Positions 49,254 to 61,304 of a stretch of 64,000 bases of DNA are shown here, in pieces. The notes beneath the pieces were generated by a model. That model was not told the DNA's origin, made no database searches, and saw only the letters and a list, made by a program, of their open reading frames with translations. Every line of letters begins with the position of its first letter. Position 1 is the stretch's first letter. A program made the translations under genes and the position numbers. This DNA is from Takakia lepidozioides (lineage: Eukaryota > Streptophyta > Takakiopsida > Takakiales > Takakiaceae), in contig CM060731.1 in NCBI GenBank assembly GCA_030704615.1, positions 37,510,001 to 37,574,000 on the forward strand, given 5' to 3'.

Positions 49254-52200
49254 TCAGCTTAGATAGCGGAGAAGCACTCCATCGTTGCCCAGCACAAAAC
49301 CTTTGTCATTTATAAACCTGCGAAAGCAACCCACAGCTCAGTGGTGAGGAAACGAGATCAGAATAAGAATGTTTCATCCACCTGCACTTTGTTTTCCCTT
49401 CTCTCAATAATACCAATGCAAGCGGCTTTCTGCATATTTTTCCTAGAATGCAAATAACAATGCTATTGCTTCGTCATGGGGAAGTCAAATTTTTCTGGGG
49501 TAATCCTCATTCCCAGGTCCTCCCACATCCTGCTAGGTCTTGTCACCTCCAAAGGCTAATCATTTGAGGTGCCCAGGCCATTAAGTGAGTAATTATCACA
49601 CAAACCCTGGCAACTGAGATGACGACATACCGTAATGTCCATGTCCGATGAGAATCCACCAGGGAAGCCCCATGCAAACACATAGGGATAAAGAGAGGGT
49701 TAGAGGAGCACTTACTTTACAGAGTACAAGTTAGCAGCAATGCTATCAGCCACTTTATCCCGCGCCCAGGTCTTGCCTCCATCAGTTGTTCTTAACAATA
49801 TTCCACTGCCTCCAGCTGCCCAAGCCTCATCCTGACACACCCAATGGGAAATCACAGTTGCCCCTCAGGACCAAACTTTATGAAACTTCTTAACTCGAAC
49901 CACTGAAACTGACATCACTAGGGCTGTAAGAAGACCCTCTTTAGCATGCAATCAATTTACTAGAGTCATACCTCTCTGAGGATCACAATTTCAAGTCCAG
50001 TTTCATACTCCAGTGGCCGAAAACCACACAACTGGCTCAGCAAGGTGGGTAATGTGTTTTGTCATGGCAAAGTTCACGAGTAGTGTCGATGAGCAAAAAT
50101 CCTGCGGTGACAAAACAGCCTCTTGTAGACATTAATGGGTAAAGATGGGCACCTTGGAGCGATACCCAACATCCAGAATGCCAAATCCTCGACTTGAGAT
50201 ACGTGCCTCCTCAAATTCCTCAGAGACCTGTATGCCCAACACATGCCAACAACTGTTTGTGCATGAGAGGGAGAATGGAGTGGGGAAAGAGATGTACCTA
50301 GTGACTGCCATTTGGCATGCCAGCAGATGCCCAAGGTTCTGCTCTATCTGAGTTGAATGACGGTATAATTGAAATTTTGATAGCTCTCATAGCCACTACC
50401 AACATTTGCAAAATAATCGATCCAGGGAAAGAGAGAAGAGGGCATACACCAGTGCCTTTACTGAGGTAGAGACCTCCTCCACGAACAACCAGCCACAGCC
50501 CGCCATCTGCCCGCCATCCCATGCTTTGAATTCGGCGTGCGCTTGACCGATTGTGGGGCTGCCAGTATGGCTGCATTTACATGGAAGAGATCAAAGAATG
50601 TACTCATGAGACGTTGTTTGCCCTAGCCTTGCGGCCATAGACCCCACGCCCAGTTTGGGTGGAACACCAGAGAGAGAGAGAGGTGCCGTTAGCCAATCAT
50701 CCTAACTAGCTTGACCGTGATATCCAACCCTTTACATCAAAGGTCAATAGTTGCGGATAAGCATGGTTCATGAACACCCAGAAGTAAATTTTGCAATACG
50801 GGAATACCCAGCAAATATAAAGCCTACACAAGAATTGTGGAAGGAAAAAAGAAGCCTAAAGGATTTCCAGCTTGGCTGATTATCCAAGCCTGATGGCACA
50901 GCAGAAAGTGAACAACATAGTGCAGTGAGAAAAGTGGTTACCTGCCCAGGCTCCCAGGTAAGGTAAAAGTTACCACGGCTGGAAACCGCCACATAATCGC
51001 CATCGGGAGAGCGATTGACTGTGTTGAAAGTGCCAGTATAGTAACTGGCCCCACTAATTCCACTTGACACCGTGCTACACCCAAGACAATAATTCACAAT
51101 TGTGAGATCCTCTCGGAAAGGATGAGAGAGTAAAGTAAAAACCTGTACACTGGAGGCTCAGAGAGCCTATGTAGAACAACAACCCCAAATGTTGCAGTGT
51201 GATGGAGTGCAAAGTTTTTGGTTTGCGAGAGAGAGAGTACCGATTCAAGGTGGCAGAAACAGTTTTCTCTACAGCAGCCTTCCAGTTATAGCCTCCATTA
51301 GATGTCACATAGATTGCTCCCTCATCCGTCACCAGTTCGGCACCCTTGTTCCCAGTCGCTTTGATTACCACCTGCAGAGTCAAATGGTGAAATGATTGAA
51401 TTAGGTGAGGACATGATTATGATGTACCCTTCAGCATATAGTGCCAGTCAAATGCTAACCGGCCATAGCTGGTCATTGCATTATATCTTACCCAGGGTAG
51501 GACACTCAGCTCCACATTGCTTGTTGTACTTGTGTACAGAGGATGACAATCAGGTCACCAAAGAATATACTCATAGGACGTTGTTTGCCATAGCCTTGTG
51601 GCCATACCCCACACCCAATTTGGGCAGAACAAGAGGGAACAGACACTAGCTTTGTGAAGGGCTCAGTACAGTAGCGGGACTTACCTTCACAAAAACAATT
51701 AGTCCCGGATTTCCGGATTTCCTCTAGAAAGCCCTTCACAAAAGCATCAATCTGCTGTGTGTAACTGCCCAGCAATTAGATCCCAACAGGGCCAAGGCTT
51801 TAGGCTCAACCTTGAGATTTTGAAAGTTGGAGAATAGAGGTGCAGGGACTATGTGCTTGATGGTCCTGAGGAGGGTCACTCTGATGAGAATACCTCAGGC
51901 ATAGTATCAGAAAATGGGTTATGTCTTCAGGCTGCCCGCACATCAGGCTTTCCTCTCTGCATCTGTTTATGTTCAAAGGTAGACTCCCTTCCCCCATTTT
52001 ATATTCAGTCTACTGCCAAAGGTAGGTAGGCCTTCAGGTCACCAGAGAGAGAGAAAGAGTCAGAATGTACTCATAAGACGTTGTTTGCCGTAGCCTTGTG
52101 GCCATTGACCCCGCGCCCAGTTTGAGCGGAAACCAAAGGGACAGAACCTACCTCCGTCAGGGGCTGACATTGGTAGTAAGACTTACCTTTATAAATAGAA

Positions 52201-55200
52201 TTAATTCGGGTTTTCCAGATATCGTCTAGAAATCCCTTCACAGAAACATCAATCTGCTGTGTGTGATTTGCCCCAAAAACTAGGCCTCAGAAGGGCCTGG
52301 GCTTTTGGCTCAGCCTCGAGACTTTCAAAGTTGGTAAACAGAGGTACAGGCACAATTCTCTTGATAGATTGGAGGAGAGCTTCTCTCTGGTGAGAGTACC
52401 CCGGACAGTGAATCAGAAAATGAATATTGTCTTCAGGTTGCCCACACAACGGGCAATTGCACTCTCCCTTTCCTCTCTGCTTCTGTTTACTGTTCAAAGG
52501 TAGGCTTCCTGCCCTGAGTTTAAATTTCAGTCTGGTGCCGAGAGTGGGTAGAGCCTTGAGGTCATCCATGATATCCTCCCCCATGTCACAGACTGGAAAC
52601 AGGTTCAGGGAAGTTTTCTGCCTAACTTCAGACAATTTGCTGGTAACAGACATGGCTTTGGACACTACAGTCTCTAAGTCAGATTTATCCAGCAAGGTCA
52701 AGACTTGCGGGTCCAGATTCAGATCCTTGAGAATCTCTTCTACTCTCTTCTGCCAGGACTTAGCCTGTTTGACAGGGCGGCCCTGTTTCCAAGATATAGA
52801 GTCGATTAACTTAGGGTATCTGGTGTTGGACATGTGTTGCAACTGACCCCACCATCCGACCTTGAATTCATCTCGTCGGGAGCTTAAGGAAGGGATGCCA
52901 AACTCACCCCGAACAGCCACATTGGCTGTTTTGGAGCATGCTGACATGCACTCCTTAAGCACCCCCACTTGAATGGATTCTAGAGACTTAGCCTGGTTGG
53001 AGTTATCAACCCATATAGCAGATCCGTACTCCAAGGCAGGTCTAATAACGCGGCAAAGTAAGGTTTTCTTGACCTCAGAGTTAATCCCTCTGCAGTGAAA
53101 AAATTTAGTGAGACTCAGCGCTTTGCCCTTGCCAGTTTGAACAACTTTCTGGATGTGTGCATCCCAGTTACAGTTGTAGGAAAACTCAATGCCCAGGTAT
53201 GTGTAGGAAGGGAGGACTGGGATCTCTTGGCTACCCCACTGCCACTTAAGATCACTTCCTCCCTCTCCTCTGTCGTTGAATGCCACCACTGCACATTTAC
53301 TGACATTAGCCTCTAGCCCCCAAAGATCAAAGTATCTCTTCGCGCAATCAATCAATTCCTGGAGGTTGGAAGGAGTCTCCCCTATGCCTGCAAAGTCATC
53401 CGCAAACATAAGGGCTGGAATGTTGGCATCACCCACCCTTAACCCAAATCCCTCACGTTCCACATCTCGAGGAGTTGATTGATGAAAACATTGAAGAGCA
53501 GAGGGGAGAGCGTACATCCTTGAGCTACACCTTGGTCTATGTCACAGAAGTTAGACTTCTGTCCATTAACAGTGACACAGCTTTTGGTGTGGGCGTACAA
53601 GTTATGGACAACTCTCCACATTTTTCCCTTGATTCCGCAAGACCAGAGGCGGAGCCATAGACCATCTCTCCACACTGTGTCATAAGCCTTTTTGACATCC
53701 AAGAAAAAAACATAAGTGGGTTTCCCTTCTTTTTTCCTTCCCTGGATAATCTGGCTTAGAGTGAAGATATGGTCCACACAGCCCCTGTTTCGCCGAAAGC
53801 CAGCTTGGCCTTCGTGAAAACAACCTCTAGATTCCAGATCAACCTCGAGACGAGTACTTATAACTCTGCAAAATATCTTGCCAACAGCATTGAGGAGCGT
53901 GATGCCACGATAGTTCCCCGGGTCTTCTCTGTCACCCTTCTTATATAGATTGACAATGACCCCCTGTCGCCAGCGAAAGGGGATCATTTCAGTCTTCCAG
54001 ATAAGGTTAAAGAGGAGAACTAGGGCCTCTATCATGGGATCGCCACACTGCTTGATAAGCTCGTTGACTATGCCATCAGGACCACCTGCTTTATATCCAT
54101 TTAGATGTTCAATTGCTTCCACAATCTCAGAAGAACTAATGGGAGCAGTGAAATAAACTCAAACCACCATGGTGGTAATGACAAGAGATTCTGGTTGGCC
54201 CTTCAACGCTTGTACAAGCCGAAAAGCTGTCAGCAAGTACAAGCGCTGAAGACTACTAAGGGTGCAGTGGTAACTTCATCGGTTGACATTGTCAAAACCT
54301 TTGAAACCCACTACAGTATCCTTGGCAGAACTTCTAGGTCTAACAGTGAGGGGTCCTCTGATGAATGGAAGGACACAGTTGGTAAAACTGTTCCTATGAT
54401 TCAAAACAGCTCTGATGAACTGGAGTATATTTCAAAAGCCTACAACTTGTCCCAGTATAATTTCTTCTGAGCCCTTACAAGCAGATTGATATCTTTACGG
54501 ATCTGGTAGTACCTCGCCCACAATTCTTTGTTGGTTTTCAAATTGCAGCACTCTTTATAAAGGACTCGTCTCTCAGCTATCTTGAGTTTAATCTCATTGG
54601 TCCACCAATTAACAGCTCTACCGCAGACAATTAGTTTCCTCCCAATGATCTTGTCAGCCGCAGAGGAGACGAAACTCTCCCAAGAATCCACTGCTCTTTC
54701 AACTTCATTTCTTGCATTGTCTGTGCAAGACTGAAGGTCTTGGAGCGAATGGACAAAATGAGGAAGAGCCTCTTGCAAGGCCTGGACATACTCAGCCTTG
54801 ACCTCTTCATTATGGAACTTTTCTATGCGCCACTTCTGAATCGAACGTTTCACAGATCTCTTGGTGTTGGGAAAACACCTTTTGATCTCAGTCCAAACCA
54901 GGAAGTGGTCAGAGGTACCAATATCAGTTCTGTCGATCAACACATTGGCACTCTGGGGAAACAAATTTTTGTCCATTATGATATAATCCACAATGGAACG
55001 TTCCCCAGTTTGGGCTTTCTCACGAGTCCACTGCACTTGGTCACCTTTTGCCCTATTGTTCAAGGCCAGAAGCTGAAGCTCTTCCAGACAGTTAATTAAC
55101 CGTCTGCCATTAGAGTTCAGCTCGTCCTCACCAAAAGGCCCAATGATATCATCCGGATGGAGACCTTTACCCACCTGGGCATTGAAGTCACCCAATAAAA

Positions 55201-58200
55201 TCACCTGACCTTTGGCAAGGAACGAAGCACAGGACACGAAGCACTAAGTCTAGCTTTACATCTTCGAAGGCTTTGTCTGCGTCAGCACTAAGGGTCCCCT
55301 CTGTGGGACTGTAAACACAACCCACAAAGAGGTCACAAAGAATCCAACCCCTTTTTGACCGCGTTTGGCAGAGGCTGCCTTGAGAGTACACATCTTACCT
55401 GCCCATTTATAACCAATGACATCTCCAACCAGTTTATCCAACGTTTCCCAAGTTTCTTGCCCAGCACAGATATGAATATCATTAGTCCGAAGAACTTGTC
55501 CCACTTCGAGTTGTTTCCTTTGGTTAGTCAGCCCTGAGAAGTTGAAAGTGCCCAGCCGCAAGCCAGCCCTTTGCATGTGAATTGTTTGTCGTCTAGGTAG
55601 CTGAAGATTGCTCCTGGACGGCCAACCGTTCTGCAAAGGGGGGACAGTTACCCCGTGTGTAGATTTTGCTCGTCTTGTGTAAACTTTGAGAATTGGTAAA
55701 CCATTCAGAGTACCAAATCCTTCAGTTACACGACGTTCAGACTCCGCACACTTAGGGACAAGTTGTCCGTCTGACTGCTTAGTGACGATTACCCCATGGA
55801 TAGATTTTGCATGTCTTGTGTAAACTTTGAGGATTGGTAAACCGTTCAGAGTACCAAATCCTTCAGATACACGACGTTCAGATTCCGTACACTTATGGGC
55901 AGATTGTCCGTCAGGCTGCTTGGATTCAACCTCGTCCAGAGCATCAAACCGATTAGAAACTCTCAAGTTGAAGTCCCTGCCCTTGGTTGGCTTCCTAGAG
56001 CGCCCCATTGAATCACCAATGTCTAAAACCGCCCTCCAGCCAGTCAAGGGACGAGCTTCTTTGAGATTGAGTTGATGTGAGACTGTATTAGAAGCATTTT
56101 TGGGCATTGCAACCTTCAAAGTACCCCTGTTATCAAGTCTCGAGATGGAGCCATTGGCCATGAAATCCAAGCCTAAGCTAGAGCAAGTAGTTTTAAAGGA
56201 CACATCGTCCATCCTGGGATTCACCCCAAAAACTACACATGAAGCCCTAGATTCGGCATAAGTAACCAATTCCCAGGAATCACCCTGGGGAGTGTTGCTG
56301 TTGACAGTAGGTAATCTAATGATTGTTTTCGTAGGCCATAAGCTTAAGCACAAGGACCAACCCTAGCCCAAGTGCCGAGTATGCTAGACAGAGCATACGA
56401 CTGCCCAATTTGGGCGGAGGGGCTGCCCCCAAGCGGTAGGGGTCCGCTTGTTACCATTCAGAGATCACACTCCAGGGAGTTGCAGGGAATGGCCCGTGTA
56501 GGCATATTCTAAAGAGGGAAAGGCCCCAAGCTTTCCAACTAAATCCAATGCACTACCTTACCTGGAGCAAAGCACTTCAGGTCGAAACAAACAAAGACAC
56601 GAGGTCATAAGGCTGGCATTTAGTCACAGAGACATTAATGTACTCCCGTATCAAGTCCACCCAATGGCAATAGGCTTCCTAGAGGACAGGGAGACAGAGA
56701 AAGAGTCAGAGAGAGAGAGAGAGAGAGTCAGAGAGAGAGCAGCTCACAGGGTTGCCAGGTAGGCGGGAGCTGAGTGGGACGCGCTCCCAACTCTCACCAG
56801 AGTTCGACGTGTGTAGCAAAATGGCTGGTTTCCCAATGATCCAGCCCTCCTTGCCATCAAAGCTTATGCTGTTGAACCTGCAAATGTCCAAACCATTCAT
56901 GTACCATTCATGTACCTTTCAACAGCAAACAGACGCAGAGAGGAAAGGGGGATTGTAAGTGCCCGTTGTGTGGGCAACCTGAAGACAATATCCACTTTCT
57001 GATTCATTGTCCTGGCTACTCTCACCAGAGAGACACCCCCTTCAATTCCATCAAGGGAATTGTTCCTAACCTCTGTTTACCAACTTTGAAAATCTCGAGG
57101 CTAAGCCCAGAGCCCAGGCCCTTTTGGGGCCTAGTTACTGGCAATCACACAAAGCAGATTGATGTCTGTGTGAAGGGATTTCTGGAGGATATCTGGAAAA
57201 CTCGGATCAATTGATGTTTCAAGGTCAGTCATACTACCGGCGTCCCTGACAGAGGTAGTTTCTGTCCCTTTGTGTTCCGCTCAAACTGGGCGCGGGATCA
57301 ATGGCCACAAGGCTACAGCAAACAATGTCTTATGAGTACATTTTATATGCATGGGTGGTGGCCTCCAATGGACATAGGGCAGTGAAGAGATCCCTGTGCT
57401 CCCTTCCTACACATATATTGGTGTGGAGTTTTCCTCCAGTTAGAACTGGGATGCACACATACAAAAAGTGGTTCAAACTAAGCGCAAAGCTCTGGGTCTC
57501 ACTCAATTTTTCCACAGCAGAGGGATTAATACTGAAGTAAAAAGGACCATGCTTTGACACGTTATTATGCCTACCTTGGAGTACGCATCTGCTGTGTGGA
57601 TTGGGACTCCATTCAGCTTTCAGTGCTCAAAGAGAGCATGTCAGCATGATCTAGAACAGCAAACGTGGCTGTTCAGGGCAAGTTTGGCATACCACCCATG
57701 AACTCTCAACATGAGTTGATGCCTAAGACCAGATACCCTAAGACGATCAAATCTTGTTCTTGGAAGAAAGGGCATCCTGTTAAACGGGCTGTTAAGTCCT
57801 GGCAGAAAAAGGTAGAGGAGATTCTGCTGTGTGTGAGCTGCCCAGCAATTAGACCCTGGCTTTAGTGTCAGCCTCAAGATTTGGAAAGTTGGTGGACAGT
57901 GGTGCAGGGGCATTCCCTGTGGTTGTAAGTTTTAGTCCCCCATGTGTGGACTTCCGGGAACTTTCCCTTGTTAGGTCATTTTGTTCGGACATTCTTCGTA
58001 TTTCCAACATGGCCTTCGACACTTTGGCCTCCAAGTCTAGCAGGGTCAGTGTTTTGAGTCCCACTCACCCCACCTCCCTCCTCTATCTTCTCTCTCCCCA
58101 GTGTAAGATGCCAAAGTGTAGACAGAAACTTCGACTCGTGATCCTTGGTGCAAAACAGTCCTCAATACTGTGCAATGATTACTTCAAGATATGCGAGCAT

Positions 58201-60169
58201 GGTTGTAGAGGACAGAATACAGGTTTAAGTGCATAGGCCATTTGCAATCAGGAATGCACTTTCCCAGTTAAGCTGTGGAAAGGCCAATGTGATTCCCCCA
58301 CAGTACCCCAAATATGATCTTCTGGTATCTGGAGAAGAGAATGCACTCATAAGACTTTGTTTGCCGTAGCCTTGTGGCCATTGACCCCGCGCCCAGTTTG
58401 AGCGGAAACCTATCTGGAGAAGAGAGAAAAGACAGAACTTCGTATGTCCACAGGAGGTTCTGGAGACCTATGGAGCATAGTTACATAAGAAGAGAGGAGG
58501 AAAAGTGCGTATGAAGAAACCCAAATGTCACTTGGGAATAGAGTGCCTCTACGAAGCACTTTGGGTCTGCCTAGCTGAAAGCCTCAAAGTAGCTAGGGCA
58601 TGAGAAAATGAAAGATGTTTCTCTCCCCACTTCTTGGGTGCCATGCTGGACAGATGCTAGCTTCAGGAGGTACATTGCCTCCATAGGGTATGAGAAAAAC
58701 CTCTGAAGCTGTCCAAAGCTCTTGTGGCAACTTAGCACAGACCGGAACTCATTATGCTGCAGTTAGCTCGATGATAAGGAAGGTGATTTTGTAGATTAGG
58801 AGATCCATATGAGCCTGGTTGTTTGTTCCATGTCTGTTGCACAATCAAGAAAGAGTTGAAATGATCAGAATGGGAAAAATACCTGTAGTTGAAATCTTCG
58901 TCTTCAGCTGATGGAATGCTGCGGGGTGTCCAAGAGCGCCCTCCATCCTTGGTCTCCAACAGTGTCTGCCTGGTTCCTAGCAAAAACCCTGGCCAAACAG
59001 AGAAGCATTGAGAGAGTGAGAAGGAGGACAAAGGGCACTAGGCACCCACCAAAATTTGAACTTGGAAAGAAAGTGGAAGCATACCATAGTCAGATTAGAC
59101 CAAACTATCTGATTGGTGAGATGAGGAGGTCAGATCATGCGCTCATTGTGGATGGAGCAGAAAATGAGGGAGGATTGTGGAGTGGGAAAAGGGGGAGAGG
59201 AGCTCTGTGGGATTATACCAGACACAATCTAGTTTGAGATCCACGCAATGCCTAACTGTACACAGAAATCAGAGTATTTCTGTGTACATACTGAAAATGT
59301 TTTCGGTGCACATTACACCAGGGACTGCATGCTTGAATATACCAATTCCCCTTAGTTCAGCAGTACAACCCACCATTTGAGATGCTGTCACCATTCGAGA
59401 TGACTTTCTAGAATGAAGTCACTATGCGTCTGTTTGCCTCAATTCAGAGAGAACCCAGTTCATACCTAGCCTATACCAGCAGCATCATTGTAAGCTGAAT
59501 AAGTCGCGAAATTGGAGAGGTACAGAAAGGATACTGTAAATGCAATCCTAGAAATTAGAAGAGTTGTGCATTCTTTCATATCTCATACGTCCGCTGCCCA
59601 TCCTGCTCTTCCCTTTGCTTCACTGTCCAAACCGGCCCAGGTCTATGGCCACATGCCTCTGATAAGCAGAGAATTCTCTAGAAGACATTCATTTGTATGC
59701 CCTGTATTTTGGCCAAAAGAAAATTTAAACATCCAGAGCCATCATGCAAATAAAGTTGAGAAGACCCACCACGGTCAGGCTCTTCTGGCACAAAGGCGAG
59801 GTCCAACAAGACTACACCGGGGTCAATGGGTAGAGGAATTTTCTCCCAATCCGATAGCGACTCCTCAGCTCTGGCTGGGCCTCCTAACAAAGACGACGCC
59901 GCGATGCACAGTGCCAGGGAAGACCCCGCGGCGAGCACCTTTCTCCTACCCACTTCTTCGTCCTCCAACAATGCTACAGGGGACAGGGAAGGCCGAGGAA
60001 GACATTGGCTATGGTGGAATCCAGGCTTTGGGCGAGCTTCATGAGAGATTATGTCTGCGGTGGGGCGAAGACCCGTGAAAGAGGGAAGAGGAGAGATGGA
60101 TGGTCCGTGTGTAATTGTATGGGGAGCTGCATTGAGGAGAGTGAAGGCTTGCATCCCTCTTAGCGCCAT
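49254..60169 (-). CDS. HCF136: Photosystem II stability/assembly factor HCF136 (Ycf48 family)
   Basis: A lumenal seven-bladed propeller protein that helps build the photosystem II reaction centre around D1. Nine exons keep frame to a single stop: 59770-60169, 58883-58988, 56748-56877, 51241-51371, 50942-51074, 50448-50570, 50153-50227, 49716-49831 and 49254-49317, giving 425 residues. Exon 1 has a chloroplast transit region, then a twin-arginine thylakoid signal (GRRKVLAAG, a hydrophobic core, and ARA) and IDPGVVLLDLAFVPEEPDRG. Later exons give FLLGTRQTLLETKDGG, EGWIIGKPAILLHT, MVTDEGAIYVTSN-like LVTDEGAIYVTSNGG, YVAVSSRGNFYLTWEPG, SRGFGILDVGYRS, DEAWAAGGSGILLRT and GNDGVLLRYLS. I chose the ATG at 60169; an upstream in-frame ATG at 60241 would add a GA-tract-encoded Arg/Glu stretch. 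Introns 2 and 3 are swollen by LINE sequence. Confidence 0.96.
50597..50668 (-). mobile_element. LINE 3' terminus fragment in an HCF136 intron
   Basis: About 70 bases match the LINE 3' end (GTTTGCCCTAGCCTTGCGG on the plus strand, then the CCCAGTTTGGGTGGAA part). It sits 27 bases from the exon 6 acceptor, so the insertion came close to an exon. Confidence 0.75.
51560..52025 (-). mobile_element. 5'-truncated LINE copy in HCF136 intron 3
   Basis: Minus-strand pieces match the ORF2 C-terminal end of the neighbouring LINE: GSLPLNINR, MCGQPEDITHFLILC and QQIDAFVKGFLEEI, then the common 3' terminus near 51563. It abuts the 3' end of the longer LINE. Confidence 0.8.
53439..54155 (-). pseudogene. LINE ORF2 reverse transcriptase core
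   Basis: Contains fingers and palm motifs of a LINE reverse transcriptase up to VAQGCTLSPLLFNVFINQLLE; the catalytic FADD follows a frameshift in the adjacent frame (52249-53517). The upstream edge at about 54155 is the breakpoint of the inverted segment. Confidence 0.85.
54156..54452 (+). repeat. Inverted internal segment of the LINE ORF2
   Basis: The flanking ORF2 sequence reads on the minus strand, yet this stretch reads as coding on the plus strand: GGNDKRFWLALQRLYKPKS, then a KTTKGAVVTSSVDIVKTFE segment and DELEYISKAYN. That is the linker expected between the endonuclease (ending QKKLYWDK) and the reverse transcriptase (starting EIVEAIEHL). The left breakpoint lies at a CCACCATGGTGG palindrome. 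Confidence 0.8.
55690..55930 (-). repeat. Tandem duplication inside the LINE ORF1
   Basis: Two adjacent units of about 120-140 bases encode near-identical segments (ESERRVSEGFGTLNGLP and ESERRVTEGFGTLNGLP, each followed by ILKVYTR). They differ by a few residues, so the duplication predates this insertion or is old. Confidence 0.85.
56700..56740. repeat. GA dinucleotide tract next to an HCF136 splice donor
   Basis: A GA/GAGTCA-rich tract lies within about ten bases of the donor after exon 3 of HCF136 (56748). Confidence 0.8.
56945..57345 (+). mobile_element. 5'-truncated LINE copy in HCF136 intron 2
   Basis: On the plus strand: CPLCGQPEDNIHFLIHC, PGYSHQRDTPFNSIKGIV, a QIDVCVKGFLEDIWKTRIN end, then the common 3' terminus ending GAGTACATT at about 57341. 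It is opposite in strand to the longer LINE. Confidence 0.85.
57360..58064. mobile_element. Rearranged LINE relic: two pieces tail to tail
   Basis: 57360-57815 matches, on the plus strand, the post-polymerase part (SLPTHILV, CMSACSK-like SVLKESMSACSRTANVAVQG in mixed frames, KSWQKKVEEIL). 57816-58064 matches, on the minus strand, later parts (LTLLDLEAKVSKAML and PLSTNFPNLEAD). So the downstream part is inverted relative to the upstream part. Confidence 0.7.
58338..58412 (-). mobile_element. LINE 3' terminus fragment in HCF136 intron 2
   Basis: About 75 bases match the LINE 3' end almost exactly (GTTTGCCGTAGCCTTGTGG, then CCGCGCCCAGTTTGAGCGG on the plus strand). Nothing more 5' of the LINE is attached. 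Confidence 0.8.
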
Positions 60170-60176
60170 CTTCTCC

Positions 60177-60212
<36 letters not shown>

Positions 60213-61304
60213 TCTCTCCTGCAAAGACTCTCATTATCCACAGTATCCGAATTTGGGTCCCATTTTTTGGTCCTTTTCTTTTCTCTTATCCCAATGCTCC
60301 TTCCTTTTTTTTTTTCAAAAGAAAAGGAAACCTGGGAGATCAGGGAGACCAGGCAGAGAGGTTCCTTTTCTTTGCCTGAAAATATTGAAGGACAACCTTC
60401 CTGGTTGGGTTTTTAAGGAACATTACAGGTAATCAAAATTCTGCACAGCAATTGGGTAATGTATGGGACCTGAAAATTCCACAAGTCGTTGATCAGAAAG
60501 TTGATCCTGTGGTGTGTGAAGCTCATCCATCAGGACAAGGGTCATCCTTGGGTGATGAATATGTAAATGGATGAAACATCCAGAAGGCAATTCACAATCT
60601 GAGACTAGAGAAGTAGCCTAGTCAGTGTGACCTCCCCCAAGTGAGCATGGCAGACAACCCTCTTCCACCCTACTTTTTCTCTTAAAACTGTAGTATGTAC
60701 TTAACATAAAATCCCTGAGAGGAAAAACTAACCCTTTTCCAACTAACACTCGCCATGAGGGAGCCACCGACCACTTTTGTTTTGCATAAATTCGTGAATG
60801 CTCTCATTTAAGCAACTAGTTGGTAGCTCCTGCATTAACTGCCACCCACTCCCTCTAATCTCTTGGGCTTCGTCCCTTTAAAAACAAAATAGTGTTGGGC
60901 ATGGAGGTGGGTGTTGGTAATGGCACACAGAGATGAACAGAGCACACCACAATGTGTACAACAAGTGGGATGTAGTGGGTGGAACTGGGCAGGCACTTCC
61001 TCCAAATAAAGCCCCTGCTCTCTATGTGTTTTGGTTATGAGGGTGATGTCGTCATAACAGCATGTAAGTACTGAATGCTGGCTTTGGTCCCCCACTGGGA
61101 ATGCTTTGCTCAGACCCAATGCCCAATGTCTGCATGACAACGGGTCACTGTGATGGAGAGAGAAGCGGCGACTAGTCCAGCAGAGTAGGGGTGTACTTGA
61201 CAGTACGGCTGCTCTCACAATGGACTAACAGCAGATGGGCAGGCTTGTGGGTCTTGTGGAGGGAGGTGTTTGCTAAGTTGAGTGGAGGGAGAAGAGAGAG
61301 AGTG
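60170..61304. promoter_or_regulatory. Divergent promoter region between HCF136 and NCL
   Basis: About 1.1 kb separates two head-to-head genes. A CT run at about 60176-60215 forms a GA-rich HCF136 5' leader ending eight or so bases before its ATG. A T-rich/A-rich junction near 60306-60330 and an intervening low-complexity part are the only other features. No clear TATA box was fixed. Confidence 0.45.

Larger units (their letters stand above)
52045..56400 (-). mobile_element. Nearly full-length non-LTR retrotransposon (LINE) in HCF136 intron 3
   Basis: ORF1 and the start of ORF2 lie in one frame from 56353, with the apurinic endonuclease start (RLGTFNFSGLTN, then AGQETWE). The endonuclease continues in the frame at 55237 (VILLGDFNAQVG, TSDHFLVW). 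Reverse transcriptase occupies 53439-54122 (YKAGGPDGIVNE, NYRGITLLN, FFLDVKKAYDTVW) and then the frame at 53517 with the catalytic FADD. The C-terminus ends in a CCHC motif (CPLCGQPEDNIHFLIHC). A segment of about 300 bases near 54156-54452 is inverted. No poly(A) tail is seen; the 3' end is a GAGTACATTCT motif followed by a CT-rich run. Frame breaks near 53440-53517 and 55240 show it is inactive. Confidence 0.9.

Noticed and set aside
59512-60078. 188-codon plus-strand frame
   Set aside because: It is the antisense shadow of HCF136 exon 1.
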